In this document: piece after piece, positions 45,247-54,117 of the stretch
Layout: every line of letters begins with the position of its first letter
How positions within the stretch are numbered: position 1 is the stretch's first letter
NCBI RefSeq assembly: GCF_900112455.1
Contig: NZ_FOLT01000003.1
Location: 248,001 to 312,000 of the forward strand
From: Alkalibacterium subtropicum
GTDB lineage: Bacteria; Bacillota; Bacilli; Lactobacillales; Carnobacteriaceae_A
Direction: 5' to 3'
Length of the DNA stretch: 64,000 bases
Notes under the pieces: generated by a model
What the model was told of the DNA's origin: nothing
The model's input: the letters and a program-made list of their open reading frames with translations, nothing else
Database searches by the model: none
Made by a program: the position numbers and the translations under genes

Positions 45247-46044
45247 TTAATAATCATTTAAGATATCATCGAGTGGGTCTCCGCCATTGGAGTTTCCTCC
45301 ACCGCCGCCACCTTGATTGAATTCAGGTGCAAACTGCAGGTATAACAGAGCTAAGACCACGCCGATAATACCCATCGCGATAAGGTTCAGTTCACCAACA
45401 GCTGATAACGCGAAACCTAGAGCGAAGAACACCCATAACTTAGGTGTAGCCATCATATTGATAACCATCGCATAACCAACGGCAACGATCATACCACCGG
45501 CAACGGCAAGTCCGCCAGTCAGCCAGGCAGGAATCGCATTCAATCCGTCTGTTACGAGTTCAGCTGGAACAGATAAAATGATTGCAGCCGGGATCGCAAT
45601 ACGCAGACCTTGGAGCATCAATGCTCCGATATGCAGCCATTCAACAGCTCTGAATGAGCCTTCTTTTGCTTTTCCGTCGGCAGCGTGTGCAATACCAACA
45701 GTCAATGTACGAACGAAGATCGTCAGTACCTGACCCGCAATAGCTAGTGGGATCGCCAAAGCGATACCTTCTGATACGCCGGCACCACGTAAAGTTACTA
45801 AAATAGCTGAAGCGACAGATGCAAGCGCGGCATCAGGTGCTACGGCAGCCCCGATATTCATCCACCCTAAGGCGATCAACTGTAATGTCCCACCTAAAAG
45901 TAAACCGTCGACCGGATTACCTGTGACAAGTCCGATCAAGGTACACGCAATAATAGGCTGATGGAACTGGAACTGGTCTAAAATCCCTTCCATCCCTGCC
46001 AGAAAGGCAACGAGTAAGACTAAAATAATTGTAATGATATTCAT
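45247..46044 (-). CDS. manY: PTS mannose-family IIC component
   Basis: A 265-residue integral membrane subunit (PTS EIIC, sorbose/mannose subfamily) with many hydrophobic segments and the family core GLVTGNPVDGLLLGGTLQLI. The C-terminal tail (FNQGGGGGGNSNGGDPLDDI) is Gly/Asn-rich; such tails occur in lactic-acid-bacterial ManY homologues. It lies 19 nt before the IID gene and forms the substrate channel with it. Confidence 0.93.
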   Translation of the reverse strand: MNIITIILVLLVAFLAGMEGILDQFQFHQPIIACTLIGLVTGNPVDGLLLGGTLQLIALGWMNIGAAVAPDAALASVASAILVTLRGAGVSEGIALAIPLAIAGQVLTIFVRTLTVGIAHAADGKAKEGSFRAVEWLHIGALMLQGLRIAIPAAIILSVPAELVTDGLNAIPAWLTGGLAVAGGMIVAVGYAMVINMMATPKLWVFFALGFALSAVGELNLIAMGIIGVVLALLYLQFAPEFNQGGGGGGNSNGGDPLDDILNDY

Positions 46045-46073
46045 AATTTTATATTCCCTCCTTAAAATCTTTC

Positions 46074-47048
46074 TTAATCAACGTACTTCGTTTTCTTGAG
46101 CATTGGCCAGATGTCTTTACTTTGATCTGAAGGCACTTTACGTACATCAAAGGACACACCGTGGTCTCTCATTTTCTTAAATGATTCAACGTCTTTTTCA
46201 TCGACGGAAAGCACATTATTGATCATGACTTTTCCTTCTGAGTGGGCCATGGATCCAACATTGACTTCCTCGATCTCTACGCCGCCTTCAATGACACGCA
46301 AGGCATCCTGCGGGTTTTCAAACAGAAGCAGCGCACTTGTTTTACCAAAACGCGGGTCTTTTGCGACTTCGATCATTTTGTCAACGGGAACGACGTTTGC
46401 TTTGATTCCTGGTGGTGAAGCTTGTGTGATCAAGCTCTTACGCAGATCGTCTTGAGCTACGTCGTCAGACACAACGATGATACGTGTTGGCTGAACATCT
46501 TTTGACCAGGCAGTTGCCACCTGACCATGTAGCAGACGTGAATCGATTCGAGCGAGACGGATATCGATTTTCCCGGTACCCACCACTGTTCCTTCAGGTA
46601 ATGGCTGGTTCGGTTCTTCGCTCTTCGTTTCAACAGCTGCAGCTGCAGGCTGGAGACTTTCCGGTCTTACTTTTACACTGTCTTTTCCGGGTTCGATGAT
46701 CGCTTTAGCGATATCTTGTGCTTTATCCATTCCAAAACGTCCTGTAAATGCTTCAATAAGCATTCCCAAGTTCAGCCCTGCCACGATCGCCCATTTATCT
46801 TTGTGATCCTCGAACAATGTGTTGGCCTGGTTAAATGGCGTACCTCCCCATAAATCAACGAGGAACAGCACTTCATCTGAATCAAAAGAAGCAATTGCTT
46901 CTTCCATCTTGCGTCTGATATCGTCTGGCCCTTCACTTGGCATCAACGTAACAGCTTTGACATTTTCCTGTTCTCCTACAATCATTTGTCCTGACTGCAG
47001 TATTCCTTCGGCAAACTCACCATGGCTTGCCAATATAATTCCTACCAT
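46074..47048 (-). CDS. manX: PTS mannose-family IIAB component
   Basis: A 324-residue cytosolic fusion. The IIA domain (about 1-130) carries the phospho-accepting His in VGIILASHGEF, a flexible Ala/Pro/Glu linker follows, and the IIB domain (about 158-324) carries the second phospho-His in RIDSRLLHGQVATAW. Phosphate passes from HPr to IIA-His to IIB-His to the sugar (mannose, glucose, glucosamine or related). It is the second gene of the operon, after an extra IIB gene. Confidence 0.94.
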   Translation of the reverse strand: MVGIILASHGEFAEGILQSGQMIVGEQENVKAVTLMPSEGPDDIRRKMEEAIASFDSDEVLFLVDLWGGTPFNQANTLFEDHKDKWAIVAGLNLGMLIEAFTGRFGMDKAQDIAKAIIEPGKDSVKVRPESLQPAAAAVETKSEEPNQPLPEGTVVGTGKIDIRLARIDSRLLHGQVATAWSKDVQPTRIIVVSDDVAQDDLRKSLITQASPPGIKANVVPVDKMIEVAKDPRFGKTSALLLFENPQDALRVIEGGVEIEEVNVGSMAHSEGKVMINNVLSVDEKDVESFKKMRDHGVSFDVRKVPSDQSKDIWPMLKKTKYVD

Positions 47049-47100
47049 TTATTTCCCTCCTACTACTAGCATATTCTGCTGGTTATTTTTTCTATAATAC

Positions 47101-47592
47101 CTACAGAAAATCCCCTTTTCTCAGCACATCCATCATCTTCTGACTGCGGTCCCCGGGAACTTTTCTGATTTCCAGATCGATACCTCTATCATCTAAATAC
47201 TTAAAGGCTTCGATATCTTCCTGGTCAACGGATACAAAATGTGTCACCATCTGTTTACCTTCAGTGTATTTCATACCGCCGATATTAACGCTGTCAAAAT
47301 CCAAGCCGTTCTGGTATACGCGCATGACGTCTTTAGGATCGGTAAATAAGAGCATGACTTTGACACCATCCATCAATGGATGCTGCGCGATATCATTAAG
47401 TTTGGCAATGGAGACAACGTGGGACTTCACTTCAGGTGGTGCAGCCTGAGTCAGTAACACCTTCTGAAGAGGATTACGTGCGACTTCATCACTCACTACG
47501 ATGATCCGACTGATCCCTGTAGATTTTGACCATGTCGTGGCGACCTGTCCGTGAATAAGCCGATCATCTATACGAATCAAACGAATATCCAT
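47101..47592 (-). CDS. Stand-alone PTS mannose/sorbose-family IIB component
   Basis: A 163-residue IIB with the phospho-His motif RIDDRLIHGQVATTW and IVVSDEVARNPLQKVLLTQA. It is the promoter-proximal gene of the operon and precedes a complete IIAB, so the system has two IIB domains. A separate first IIB is also known in some Lactobacillales manL operons; it may accept phosphate from the same IIA or act in regulation through the activator. Which role applies is not visible in the sequence. Confidence 0.9.
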   Translation of the reverse strand: MDIRLIRIDDRLIHGQVATTWSKSTGISRIIVVSDEVARNPLQKVLLTQAAPPEVKSHVVSIAKLNDIAQHPLMDGVKVMLLFTDPKDVMRVYQNGLDFDSVNIGGMKYTEGKQMVTHFVSVDQEDIEAFKYLDDRGIDLEIRKVPGDRSQKMMDVLRKGDFL

Positions 47593-47686
47593 CGTTCCAT
47601 AACCCCTCCTGCTATAAACAACACTCCTTCCAATTATTCTCGGGAATCTTACACTAGCACCTATTTATTCCCCTCACTTATATATA

Positions 47687-47703
47687 AGCAAGAAGTGTGC
47701 CAA
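47687..47703 (-). promoter_or_regulatory. Sigma-54 promoter of the mannose PTS operon
   Basis: On the minus strand TTGGCACACTTCTTGCT matches the -24/-12 consensus TTGGCAC-N5-TTGCT exactly. It stands about 95 bases upstream of the first IIB gene. Confidence 0.92.
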
Positions 47704-47745
47704 CACACTAAAATGATATAAAGCGCTGTGTCGGACTTTTTAAAA

Positions 47746-47792
47746 AAACACAATAACCGACACACTATTTTAGTGTGTCGGTTATTGTGTTT
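47746..47792 (-). terminator. Terminator of the activator gene, possibly also its upstream binding site
   Basis: A 22-bp stem with a 3-nt loop, built on ACAATAACCGACACACTA and TAGTGTGTCGGTTATTGT, three bases after the activator's stop and followed by seven T on the minus strand. Its centre lies about 70 bases upstream of the -24 box, where a sigma-54 activator would be expected to bind, and it holds the TAGTGTGT motif twice. Confidence 0.8.
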
Positions 47793-47799
47793 GAGTGTG

Positions 47800-50661
47800 T
47801 TATTCAGTGAGCAGTGTGTCGATATCTTCCATTTTCCCTTCTTCTTTCGTAATGAAGTAAAGAAGGTAGCGATATTCAGCTAACGGAACCGTCAACTGAA
47901 TGCTTTTTTCAAAGCGTCTGATTACTTTCTGGAATTCAGGATACAGCGGATGTTCCACAGTTTTCTGTTTCTCTTCCGGTTCCTGCGGCAAGTCATCTTT
48001 TTGAAGCAGACGCTCAATAAGTCCTGCTACATGAAACGCTAAATTGATATGAAAAGCGTACTGGTCCGTTGCTTCCGTCCGAAGCTCTTCGCACTGACTG
48101 ACGAATGACCAGATGATCGGTACGACTTTTCTTGGATTGATAAAGGCAAAGTTTTCTTCGACGTAAGAATAAATGATTGCTTTTGCCTGACTCTCATCGG
48201 CTATCGGCTCTTCGGGTTCAGCGGATGCCAGCCCGACGAATTTGCTGAGTAGATGTTCAGGCTTCTCTTCGATGAACCGTTCAAGCGGAATGAAGGGCGC
48301 CGGTATTTTAGGATTGACGATGCCAGTCGATGCAATGATCGTATATTTTTCCTGCCATTCGCTTATTCTTGCATCCAGTTCTGCCACGGAGCATGTCATT
48401 ACCTGTATCCCGGCATCGTTTGATTTTACAAGGGTTTTTTCAATGATTTCCTTCAGCTTCCGGGCTGTTCCCTCCCCACTGGCACACACGGCCAGGACGA
48501 TAGGCGGTTTACGTTTTGAAGGCTGACGCTGGTCATCATGTCTAGGCAATTCTTTTGTGTAGCCACTGAACTTTGTCAGTGATTCATACAACAGTTCAAT
48601 ATCCGCATCTACTAATGACGCTTTTCTGACAGCTTCCAGAACGATGGCCGTCGACACCATATCGATCGAACGGATATGGATGCCTGTTTCTTTCTGCAGA
48701 GACGTTTCAAACGTGGCGAGGGAACCCATATCCACAAGCAGCAGGACACCACTGCCTTCATTTACATCCAGGACCGCTTTTTTGATGCGTTCATAAACAA
48801 CGGTCGGAGACATGTCGAGCGGCATATCGATGGCCACCACCCCTGATGTATCCAGCAGTTCCTCGGCGACTCTCGCCATACTGCTCGCTGTCGAATTCCC
48901 ATGTGTCGCAATGACGATACCGACCCGTCCAGAAGCCAGTTCTTCTTTAAGAGAAACCAGCAGGACTGTCAAGTAGTAGATTTCATTGTCGGGTATCTCC
49001 ACCTCGAAATAATCGGCGATCTTATCTTTTAGCTGTTCTGCTACAGCGTATTCTTTCGCATAAGTCATCGCCATTTCACGTATGCGGTTGTTCATCTTTC
49101 TTTCCTGACCAGTGCTGATCTTGCTTAACAGAGAACTGATGTGCAGACTGATCGCATAGATAAAGTTCTGTTTAAATGAACCACCAAGTGCCCGTTCAAC
49201 TTCCTCGGAGATCTGGTGGGCAAACTGGATCACTTCTTTGCTGACCACTTCCGCAAGTTTAGACTCTGTCTGGAAAGAGAAACCGTGATTTCGGTAGAAA
49301 GATTTTAAATGCACGTTGATGTCGGTTGAGATATACTGATTGATCGAATCCCGATCGAGCCCTTCCGCTTCCAGCAGTGCCGCTTTATCACCAATGATAT
49401 CGTATATGTTATAAGGCAGCTCATAAGAATCCATCGCCATTTTATAAAACGGTTCATTCGGATTGATCGTCATTTTAGCTTCCACGTGCTTTGACAGATC
49501 GGCCTGTTCAAGCCGATTAGATGACAGACCGACTAGATGATCCTTAATGGTCTCCGGCAGATCTTTCACCGTGAGGGATATCTCATCTTTATTCAACTGA
49601 TTCATGAACCCTCTGGCGCAGACCAGCTGGATGGAAGATTTCAATTGACCGACATTTCCATATCCTACGCTCGCAATCAGACCTTTGACTACGTCTTCGT
49701 TCAAAGTGATTTTACGCTGAATGCGATTGGCTTCGAGTCCTGTCAGCAATTTGACCAGATCGAGCTGTTCACTGACCGGTCTTTCTTTAAATGAAGGCAG
49801 GTGGATATTGATCGGGATGCGACGCATGAAGGTATCTAAAAAGGTGGACTTTGGATCTTCCGTCGTCGCACACACGATACGGACGCTGGCACGTCGATTC
49901 TTCCCTGTCTCACCCAATCGGCTGTATGTGCCGGTATCCATGAAGTAAAAGACCATTTCCTGTCCTTCCGGCGGTAGCCGATGCACTTCATCAAGAAAGA
50001 GCATACCGCCATCTGCCTGCTGGATCAGTCCTTCTTTAGAACTCGCTGCCCCTGTAAAGGCTCCCTGGGCGTACCCGAATAAGTAACTCATCAGAAGCTG
50101 AGGATTCGTTGCGTAGTCGGCACAGTTAAAGACGATCAGTTCTTGGTCCTTATCGATCAGTTCCTGTGACTGAGCAAAGCGGAACATCGCATGGGCAAAG
50201 AATGATTTCCCGGAACCTGTCGGACCGGTGATCAGGGTGTTCAGTCCTTTCGGCGGGTAAAGAACGGCTGCTTTGGCCTGTTCAACTGCATTCTTAATAC
50301 TCCCATTTGCACCGATGATCGACTTAAAGATGTCACGAGTCTGCTTGTATGAATAATCTAATACCTCTTGAGTCACCCCGGCAGACGGCGGATTTATTTC
50401 TTTATAACTGGATACATGTCTGGTCAATGGCTTGTGGCGTGCTTTTTCGATCGGTATAAACCGGACAGGTCGGCCGTCGATTTTTTTCAGCTTGCCTTCC
50501 CGTGCAAGCTGGTTCAGGTCTTTGGAAATATTGCTGCGCATACTGCCCAGCGCATCAGCCACTTCTTTAGTGGTGATCCCCATACCTTTTTCTATATCCT
50601 GGCGCGTAAAGGACGTGCAGGCATCATTGACATAATTCAAAACGCGTTGTTTACGGTTCAC
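47800..50661 (-). CDS. manR: Sigma-54-dependent PTS regulator, LevR/ManR type
   Basis: A 953-residue activator of mannose-family PTS operons. In order: winged helix (about 1-70), AAA+ domain with Walker A GPTGSGKS (about 146-153) and the sigma-54 contact loop GAFTGA (about 200), PRD1 (about 430-550), an EIIA-man-like domain (VGIVIATHGNSTASSMARVA), an EIIB-gat-like segment (VLAVCASGEGTARKLKE) and PRD2 at the C-terminus. PTS phosphorylation of the PRDs and EII modules sets its activity. Start is GTG at 50661 (GAGGGGG six bases before), not the longer frame upstream. It lies just upstream of the operon it should control. Confidence 0.94.
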   Translation of the reverse strand: MNRKQRVLNYVNDACTSFTRQDIEKGMGITTKEVADALGSMRSNISKDLNQLAREGKLKKIDGRPVRFIPIEKARHKPLTRHVSSYKEINPPSAGVTQEVLDYSYKQTRDIFKSIIGANGSIKNAVEQAKAAVLYPPKGLNTLITGPTGSGKSFFAHAMFRFAQSQELIDKDQELIVFNCADYATNPQLLMSYLFGYAQGAFTGAASSKEGLIQQADGGMLFLDEVHRLPPEGQEMVFYFMDTGTYSRLGETGKNRRASVRIVCATTEDPKSTFLDTFMRRIPINIHLPSFKERPVSEQLDLVKLLTGLEANRIQRKITLNEDVVKGLIASVGYGNVGQLKSSIQLVCARGFMNQLNKDEISLTVKDLPETIKDHLVGLSSNRLEQADLSKHVEAKMTINPNEPFYKMAMDSYELPYNIYDIIGDKAALLEAEGLDRDSINQYISTDINVHLKSFYRNHGFSFQTESKLAEVVSKEVIQFAHQISEEVERALGGSFKQNFIYAISLHISSLLSKISTGQERKMNNRIREMAMTYAKEYAVAEQLKDKIADYFEVEIPDNEIYYLTVLLVSLKEELASGRVGIVIATHGNSTASSMARVAEELLDTSGVVAIDMPLDMSPTVVYERIKKAVLDVNEGSGVLLLVDMGSLATFETSLQKETGIHIRSIDMVSTAIVLEAVRKASLVDADIELLYESLTKFSGYTKELPRHDDQRQPSKRKPPIVLAVCASGEGTARKLKEIIEKTLVKSNDAGIQVMTCSVAELDARISEWQEKYTIIASTGIVNPKIPAPFIPLERFIEEKPEHLLSKFVGLASAEPEEPIADESQAKAIIYSYVEENFAFINPRKVVPIIWSFVSQCEELRTEATDQYAFHINLAFHVAGLIERLLQKDDLPQEPEEKQKTVEHPLYPEFQKVIRRFEKSIQLTVPLAEYRYLLYFITKEEGKMEDIDTLLTE

Positions 50662-50709
50662 GCTGATCCCCCTCAAGTGTATCGTTCTGTGAACTTCTTT
50701 GTCATTATC

Positions 50710-50762
50710 AGTATACACTTTTTTCGATCGAAAAACACACTAACACAGAAAAAAACACACTA
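50710..50762 (-). promoter_or_regulatory. Promoter region of the activator gene with two AACACACTA repeats
   Basis: AGTATA at 50710-50715 is a -10 box (TATACT on the minus strand). AACACACTA occurs at 50734-50742 and 50754-50762, 20 bp apart on the same face of the helix. The same motif (TAGTGTGTT on the other strand) occurs next to the -24 box and in the palindrome before the PTS operon, suggesting binding by the activator and autoregulation. Confidence 0.45.
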
Positions 50763-50814
50763 GACTTTTCGCTTTCTATCGAGCAGTTCCTTGACACCTC
50801 TTCTTTTCAGACAG

Positions 50815-50866
50815 AAAAGCAGTTCCCCAGATAACCCTATCTGAAGAACTGCTCCTGATTTTTTTA
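50815..50866 (-). terminator. Terminator of the 190-residue lipoprotein gene
   Basis: GCAGTTCCCCAGATA pairs with TATCTGAAGAACTGC; there is a T-run on both sides, so it could act from either direction. Confidence 0.8.
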
Positions 50867-50971
50867 AAAATATCTGCTGATGATTCTGCTCTCCTGAGTC
50901 CGTTAGGTTGAATACCAGCATACTGGATGATTAATGGAACTGACAGGTGAATAAAAGAAAAGCGGAGGAAA

Positions 50972-51544
50972 CTACTCTTCTACGCTTACTTCGCCTTCAA
51001 CAGTACCTTCGTCCATCATAGCAGCGTCCATCATTTCTTGAGATGAGAATGTGACGTCGCCTGTAACAGTAGAGTTAGCTAATTCGAAACCTTCAGCGTC
51101 AACATAAACATCGCCGTCTAAAGTTCCTTCCTGAATACGGAAGTTTGGTGATTCAACTGTCATCATTGGTACAGTCAAAGTAAATGTGTCAGTGACGTTA
51201 CGCTCGTCATCTTGAGTATATAAAGCTAACTTACGGTATTCATCTCCTGATTCTTCTCCGCCGTCGTAGAATGTTCCAGCAACCGTCATATCTTCTTCAA
51301 CAGTTACGTCAGCAGTAAGAGCAGTAAGCCAGTTACCGTCTTCACTCAATGAAGCAACGACTTGATCTGCCTGATCAGTAATTGAAGCGGCTGTTACAGC
51401 ATCGCCATTTTCATCTGAAACTTCATCTGTTACTTCTTCAGTAGTGTCTTCGACAGTTTCTTCTGCATCATCACATGCACCTAAAAATCCGCCTAAAGCC
51501 ACTACAGCAGCGCCTGCTGCAAATTTCTTTTTCAATAAACTCAT
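50972..51544 (-). CDS. Acidic lipoprotein, single repeat domain
   Basis: A 190-residue secreted lipoprotein. The signal peptide ends in the lipobox LGAC (FLGACDDAEETVED), a 25-residue Glu/Thr/Asp linker follows, and then one domain of about 140 residues containing YRKLALYTQDDERNVTDTFT and GTLDGDVYVDAEGFELANST. The last 60 residues show short regular strands with Gly-Asp turns, reminiscent of bactofilin-type beta-helices. It is a paralogue of the two-domain lipoprotein upstream. Function unknown. A promoter with TTGACG, 17 nt, TATAGT precedes a leader of about 110 nt. Confidence 0.8.
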   Translation of the reverse strand: MSLLKKKFAAGAAVVALGGFLGACDDAEETVEDTTEEVTDEVSDENGDAVTAASITDQADQVVASLSEDGNWLTALTADVTVEEDMTVAGTFYDGGEESGDEYRKLALYTQDDERNVTDTFTLTVPMMTVESPNFRIQEGTLDGDVYVDAEGFELANSTVTGDVTFSSQEMMDAAMMDEGTVEGEVSVEE

Positions 51545-51657
51545 AATTATCCCTTACCTTTCCTGATGGAAGTAAATTTGTAACACGTAGAATGAACTGA
51601 AACAGAAGGAGAGAGCACGAGCATTCGGACATTCTGATTCGTTCATTACTAAAACCT

Positions 51658-51686
51658 ACTATATAATACATATGTGAAGGCGTCAA
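51658..51686 (-). promoter_or_regulatory. Sigma-A promoter of the 190-residue lipoprotein gene
   Basis: On the minus strand TTGACG (51681-51686), 17 nt, TATAGT (51658-51663). The resulting leader is about 105 nt long and has no clear riboswitch. The rest of the 51545-51917 gap holds only this promoter and the terminator at 51858-51890. Confidence 0.65.
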
Positions 51687-51857
51687 CAATTGCGAATTAT
51701 TATAAATATAAAAATCCACTCATTTTTTTCTCATTCACATACTATTTTCGATAGTCATAAGCTTGGAGTCATCATTCTCACAAGCCAGTCAAAAGCCACT
51801 GCTTTTACTCTCCCTCTTGTGTTCTGAGTATCCAGACCGACATATTAGATTGAGATT

Positions 51858-51890
51858 AAAAACAGACTGCAGCCAGGCTGCAGTCTGTTT
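51858..51890 (-). terminator. Terminator of the two-domain lipoprotein gene
   Basis: AAACAGACTGCAGCC and GGCTGCAGTCTGTTT form a 15-bp near-loopless palindrome with A- and T-runs at its ends. Confidence 0.85.
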
Positions 51891-51917
51891 CATTTTTATA
51901 GGGGGAGTTTACTTGTC

Positions 51918-52919
51918 TTATTCTTCGACGCGTACTTCGCCTGTTACTTCGCCTTCTTCTAGGTCAGCTGATTCCTGATATTCTTCGCTTCCAAAGATCA
52001 GGTCACCGTCGATCGTTCCTTCAGGCAGTGAGAAGCCGTTTGCGTTGACATATACGTCACCGGCAACTGTACCACCTTGGATACGGCTGTTTTCACTTTC
52101 GATCGTTACGCTTGGGATCGTCAAAGTATATCTATCAGTAATGTTACGGTCAGCATCTTGAGTGTAAAGAGCTAATTTACGGGCGATTTCACCATCATTC
52201 GTTGGACCTTCTGCTAAAGTCAATTCCTGATCGGCTTCAACATCGCCTTCAAATATAACGATCCAGCCTCCATTTGCTGAGAAAGCTTCTTCCAGATCAT
52301 CTGAGCCAGCGATAACAGATTGTGTTGCACCCGTTGTTGCATCAGCTTCTTCTTCTCCGCCTTCAACTCGTACTTCACCTGTTACTTCGCCTTCTTCTAA
52401 ATCAGCTGATTCCTGATATTCTTCGCTTCCGAAAATCAGGTCGCCGTCGATCGTTCCTTCAGGCATTGAGAAGCCGTTTGCGTTGACATATACGTCACCG
52501 GCAACTGTACCACCTTGGATACGGCTGTTTTCACTTTCGATCGTCACGCTTGGGACTGTCAAAGTGAATCTTTCCTGGATGTTACGGTCTTCATCTTGTG
52601 TATAAAGAGCAAGTTTGCGGGCGATTTCGCCGTCATTTGTAGGACCTTCTGCCAATGTCAGTTCCTGATCAGCTTCTACATCGCCTTCAAATATAACGAT
52701 CCAGCCGCCGTCAGCAGAGAATGCTTCTTCAAGGTCATCTGCACTACCGATAACAGATTGTGTTGCGCCTGTTGTTGCATCAGATTCTTCGGTTGTATCT
52801 TCCGTATCATCAGCAACCTCTTCTGTATCATCCGTTACTTCCTCATCTGTTCCTTCGTCGGCACATGCAGCAAGTAACCCCATGCTCGCCGTAATAAGTA
52901 ATAATTTGTTCCACTTCAT
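51918..52919 (-). CDS. Acidic lipoprotein with a tandemly duplicated domain
   Basis: A 333-residue secreted lipoprotein. Lipobox LAAC (GLLAACADEGTDEE), acidic linker, then two copies of a 140-residue domain (about 50-190 and 195-333) that are almost identical, including SVIGSADDLEEAF against SVIAGSDDLEEAF and GWIVIFEGDVEADQELTLAE in both. Each domain ends with beta-strand repeats (GTVAGDVYVNANGFSMPEGT) as in the shorter paralogue. The high DNA identity of the copies points to a recent duplication. Function unknown; an extracellular, membrane-anchored stress or wall protein is conceivable. Confidence 0.82.
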   Translation of the reverse strand: MKWNKLLLITASMGLLAACADEGTDEEVTDDTEEVADDTEDTTEESDATTGATQSVIGSADDLEEAFSADGGWIVIFEGDVEADQELTLAEGPTNDGEIARKLALYTQDEDRNIQERFTLTVPSVTIESENSRIQGGTVAGDVYVNANGFSMPEGTIDGDLIFGSEEYQESADLEEGEVTGEVRVEGGEEEADATTGATQSVIAGSDDLEEAFSANGGWIVIFEGDVEADQELTLAEGPTNDGEIARKLALYTQDADRNITDRYTLTIPSVTIESENSRIQGGTVAGDVYVNANGFSLPEGTIDGDLIFGSEEYQESADLEEGEVTGEVRVEE

Positions 52920-52961
52920 CTTTGTTCCTCCTACCTTTTATTTGTTGTGATTAACTGCACA

Positions 52962-52992
52962 TTTATAATAACATGTTTCTGTTTTATGTCAA
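52962..52992 (-). promoter_or_regulatory. Likely promoter of the two-domain lipoprotein gene
   Basis: On the minus strand TTGACA (52987-52992), about 18-19 nt, TTATAAA. The remainder of the gap up to 53160 is very A+T-rich with only short A/T hairpins. Confidence 0.5.
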
Positions 52993-53164
52993 AGTATTTT
53001 TGAAAAAAAAGTTCATATTTTAAATGAAAAATATAAAAAAAGCCTTGAAACAAGCTTTTAATTATTAAAATATATTGTGAAAAAAATCACTTCTCTAATT
53101 AATTTAACAATTATTACAAAAAATAAGGATTGAGCATGTGCCTTTTGAAGCTTAGGCAAATTGA

Positions 53165-53193
53165 AAAAACTCCTTCAATCAGATTGAAGGAGC
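53165..53193 (-). terminator. Terminator of the VOC protein gene
   Basis: CTCCTTCAATC and GATTGAAGGAG form an 11-bp stem; TTTTTT follows on the minus strand. Confidence 0.9.
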
Positions 53194-53207
53194 GCCTGAA
53201 GCATTCA

Positions 53208-54071
53208 TTATGCTGTAATTAGAGTAACACGGATGCCATTCGGATCGACTACTGTCACAAAGTTCTCTCCTGAATCTTTGATCGAGATCTCCTCAGCATT
53301 AAAATGCTCTTTCGTTTTCTCTAATTCAACTGCACTGCTGAGTGCTAAAGTGAATCGAGTAAGTCCGATATCATACTGTTCTCTCTCAGGGATATTTACG
53401 CCCAGCCAGGTATTCAGTCCTAAGTGGTGATGATAGTCTGCAGCAGCAATAAATCGGGCCTGGCTGCCGAATTCATATTTCAGCTGCATGCCTAAACCGT
53501 CAATATAGAAGGCCTGAGATTTTTTCAAATCACTTACAGATAAATGAACATGTCCGATTTTCGTTCCTTCAGGCATTTTATCGACCAATTCTTCAGTCCG
53601 GCTGGCAAGGACCCCCTCTGCATCCATCTGTTCTGTCACACCTCTGATCGTCCCGTCTTCTTCTATGTCCCAGGCAGTCTGCGGCTTGTCCCTGTAAATC
53701 TCGATGCCGTTTCCTTCAGGATCAGTCAGATATATCGCTTCACTATAACCGTGATCCGAAGCCCCTTCGACAGGGACTTCCTTTTTCAGGAGGCCGAACA
53801 GGACATTACCGAGATCTCTGCGTGTCGGAACGAGAAAGGCTGTGTGAAACAGTCCCGCTTTTCTCATCGGTGACGCCTTTGTGTCTGTTTTGATCAAATT
53901 GATCAAAACTTGCTTCCCGTTTTCCGTTCCAAGCGCAGTTTGGTTCGCTGACTGTTCGAGGATAGATAATCCAATTTTATCTTTATAGTACGTCGTCATC
54001 TTTTCAAGGTCTTCGACATTCAAGTCAACAGAATGTATACTTAAGTTTTTGTCTATAGCAAAGTTCGTCAT
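53208..54071 (-). CDS. Two-domain VOC protein (CatE/YfiE-like dioxygenase or glyoxalase)
   Basis: A 287-residue cytosolic metalloprotein made of two vicinal-oxygen-chelate domains (about 8-130 and 168-287). Likely metal ligands are His13 (SIHSVDLNV), the GLFHTAFLV His, Glu in GNGIEIYRDKP, and His of IGHVHLSVSDL. The order and length fit Bacillus CatE/YfiE catechol-2,3-dioxygenase-like proteins that act on (methyl)hydroquinone or catechol compounds; the substrate here is not proven. It lies 46 nt beyond crtO on the same strand with no terminator between, so it may be cotranscribed with the carotenoid genes. Confidence 0.85.
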   Translation of the reverse strand: MTNFAIDKNLSIHSVDLNVEDLEKMTTYYKDKIGLSILEQSANQTALGTENGKQVLINLIKTDTKASPMRKAGLFHTAFLVPTRRDLGNVLFGLLKKEVPVEGASDHGYSEAIYLTDPEGNGIEIYRDKPQTAWDIEEDGTIRGVTEQMDAEGVLASRTEELVDKMPEGTKIGHVHLSVSDLKKSQAFYIDGLGMQLKYEFGSQARFIAAADYHHHLGLNTWLGVNIPEREQYDIGLTRFTLALSSAVELEKTKEHFNAEEISIKDSGENFVTVVDPNGIRVTLITA

Positions 54072-54117
54072 TCAATCGTCTCCTTTTATTTATTACAAAA
54101 CTAGTATATCACTTTGC

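Noticed and set aside
50662-50718. Longer N-terminus of the sigma-54 activator
   Set aside because: The GTG at 50661 follows GAGGGGG with good spacing, and the winged helix begins right after it.
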